A stretch of DNA of 15,428 bases. Source: an uncultured Loktanella sp. (GTDB lineage: Bacteria; Pseudomonadota; Alphaproteobacteria; Rhodobacterales; Rhodobacteraceae). The notes beneath the pieces were generated by a model. That model did no database searches. It was not told where the DNA came from and worked only from the letters and a program-made list of their open reading frames with translations. Of the stretch, positions 14,371-15,428 are shown piece by piece. Location of the stretch: contig CAJXTP010000049.1 of assembly GCA_913061335.1 (NCBI GenBank), forward strand, positions 1-15,428. Reading direction: 5' to 3'. The first letter of the stretch is position 1, and the number at the start of each line of letters is the position of its first letter. The translations under genes were made by a program, and so were the position numbers.

Positions 14371-15382
14371 ATGAACGCCGTTGAGATCGAAGAAGCAATA
14401 TCGGAACTGGCCGAGCAACCTTTTGATATTGAAGAATTTCCTTTCGCTTTCCTCATGGCATTTGGAAACAAGGACACGACGATCAAAAGACTGCGCGATG
14501 GTGCATCGAACAAATCTGATATTGGCGGAGTTCTTCAAACCAATAACATCCATCTAAAAGCATGCGCAGTGGGGCAGGTTGCACTGTCTCTCGAGGATCT
14601 AAAAGATAGCCCGGTGACAACTAAAGCTAAAGCGAAGTTCGTGCTGGCAACCGACGGCATCGAACTCGAGGCCGAAGATCTCACTACAGGCGAAACGATT
14701 GCGTGTCGCTTTACTGATTTCCCTGATCACTTCGGCTTCTTCCTGCCGCTGGCAGGTATTTCGACCGTCAAACAAATCCGCGAAAGCGCCTTTGACATCC
14801 GCGCCACTAGCCGCCTCAATCGCCTTTACATCAAGCTGATCGAAGACAACCCCGAATGGGGCACGTCCACTCGTCGCCATGACATGAACCACTTTATGGC
14901 GCGGCTGATCTTCTGCTTCTTCGCCGAAGATACAGACATTTTCAAAGAGCCCGACCAATTCACCGGCACGATCGACAAGATGTCGGACCGTGACGGCTCC
15001 AACACGCATGAAATCATCGGCGAAATCTTCCGCGCGATGAACACGTCCATTCCCGATAGAGCAAACGCCAAGCTTCCCCGCTGGGCTGATATCTTTCCAT
15101 ATGTGAACGGCGGCCTATTCTCGGGCAGCACCGAGGCGCCGTGCTTTTCCAAGATTGCGCAGCGCTACCTCAGCCATATCGGCAGCCTTGATTGGACGCA
15201 GATCAATCCTGACATTTTCGGATCGATGATCCAAGCGGTGGCCGACGACGAAGAGCGCGGCGCGCTAGGGATGCACTACACATCGGTGCCAAACATCTTG
15301 AAGGTGCTCAATCCGCTGTTCCTTGATAATCTACGCGCCGATCTTGAAGCTGTAGGCAACAACGCCCGCAAGCTGGCTAACC
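14371..15382 (+). CDS. MmeI-like class I DNA methyltransferase, N-terminal part (contig end)
   Basis: This is the start of a large DNA methyltransferase of the MmeI-like type (family recognised from the protein pattern). The 337 genomic codons include TTIKRLRDGASNKSDIGG near 36-53, FPDHFGFFLPLAGI near 117-130, ATSRLNRLY, MARLIFCFFAEDTDIF near 176-191, and LGMHYTSVPNILKVLNPLFLD near 299-319. That last segment normally lies just before the S-adenosylmethionine motif. The catalytic motifs (DPACGSG-type and NPPY-type) would follow but lie beyond the contig end. I see no PD-(D/E)xK nuclease motif in this part. ATG 14371 has GCGGAG about nine bases upstream. The frame stays open through 15428, but bases after 15382 are adapter. 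Likely role: host modification or restriction-modification. Confidence 0.85.
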
Positions 15383-15428
15383 CTGTCTCTTATACACATC
15401 TCCGAGCCCACGAGACCTCTCTACATCT
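15383..15428. other. Sequencing adapter (Nextera/Tn5) left at the contig end
   Basis: From 15383 the sequence is CTGTCTCTTATACACATCT (15383-15401), the Tn5 mosaic end. It is followed by CCGAGCCCACGAGAC (15402-15416), the Nextera read-2 primer in reverse complement. The eight bases CTCTCTAC (15417-15424) match the i7 index I know as N707, and ATCT begins the P7 sequence. This is library artefact, not biology. If translated with the upstream gene it yields the well-known false tail containing VSYTHLRAHET. Confidence 0.97.

Overview
The window looks like chromosome from an alphaproteobacterium of the order Rhodobacterales (roseobacter group). This rests on the Bzt/Aap-type amino-acid transporter genes, on the gene order rpmH-rnpA-yidD ... 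yidC-MOSC-yihA-argB-ferredoxin-histidine phosphatase, and on moderately high GC coding sequence. No species can be named from the sequence alone.

Layout. (1) 1-1446, plus strand: the 3' part of a polar amino-acid ABC permease and its ATPase, closed by an intrinsic terminator that faces a convergent operon. (2) 1451-6680, minus strand: a very tight operon read yidC, MOSC protein, yihA/engB, argB, ferredoxin-like protein, SixA-type phosphatase. Adjacent genes overlap or touch, which suggests translational coupling. (3) 6807-8252, minus: a GGDEF-EAL protein with a degenerate GGDEF site and an intact-looking EAL site, set between yidC and the rest of its usual cluster. Just upstream of it is a short remnant resembling the N-terminus of a DNA photolyase. 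(4) 8469-9257, minus: yidD, rnpA, rpmH behind a recognisable promoter. (5) 9566-13129, plus: a TVP38/TMEM64-type membrane protein, a flavin disulfide reductase whose usual C-terminal His is replaced, and an orphan histidine kinase. (6) 13190-13298: tRNA-Arg(ACG) and a UUCG-loop terminator. (7) 13299-15382: AT-richer, gene-poor DNA with a 12-bp tandem repeat, one small hypothetical gene and about 500 bases without a recognisable gene, then the start of a large MmeI-like DNA methyltransferase. This has the look of an accessory (defence) island beside a tRNA gene. (8) 15383-15428: not genomic. These bases match a Nextera/Tn5 sequencing adapter with an i7 index, so the true contig ends at 15382 and the last residues of any protein predicted there are artefacts.

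How it works together. Regions 2 and 4 are housekeeping: ribosomal protein L34, RNase P protein, the YidC membrane insertase with its helper YidD, and a ribosome-assembly GTPase, with arginine synthesis (ArgB) attached. The permease and ATPase import acidic or amide amino acids. The EAL protein probably degrades cyclic di-GMP. The plus-strand trio of membrane protein, flavoenzyme and kinase may be one transcription unit, but its joint role is unknown. The methyltransferase is the best candidate for a defence function, but it is cut off before its catalytic motifs. I found no clear evidence of a wholly new system. The most notable items are the adapter artefact, the photolyase remnant with the inserted EAL gene, and the tRNA-adjacent island.
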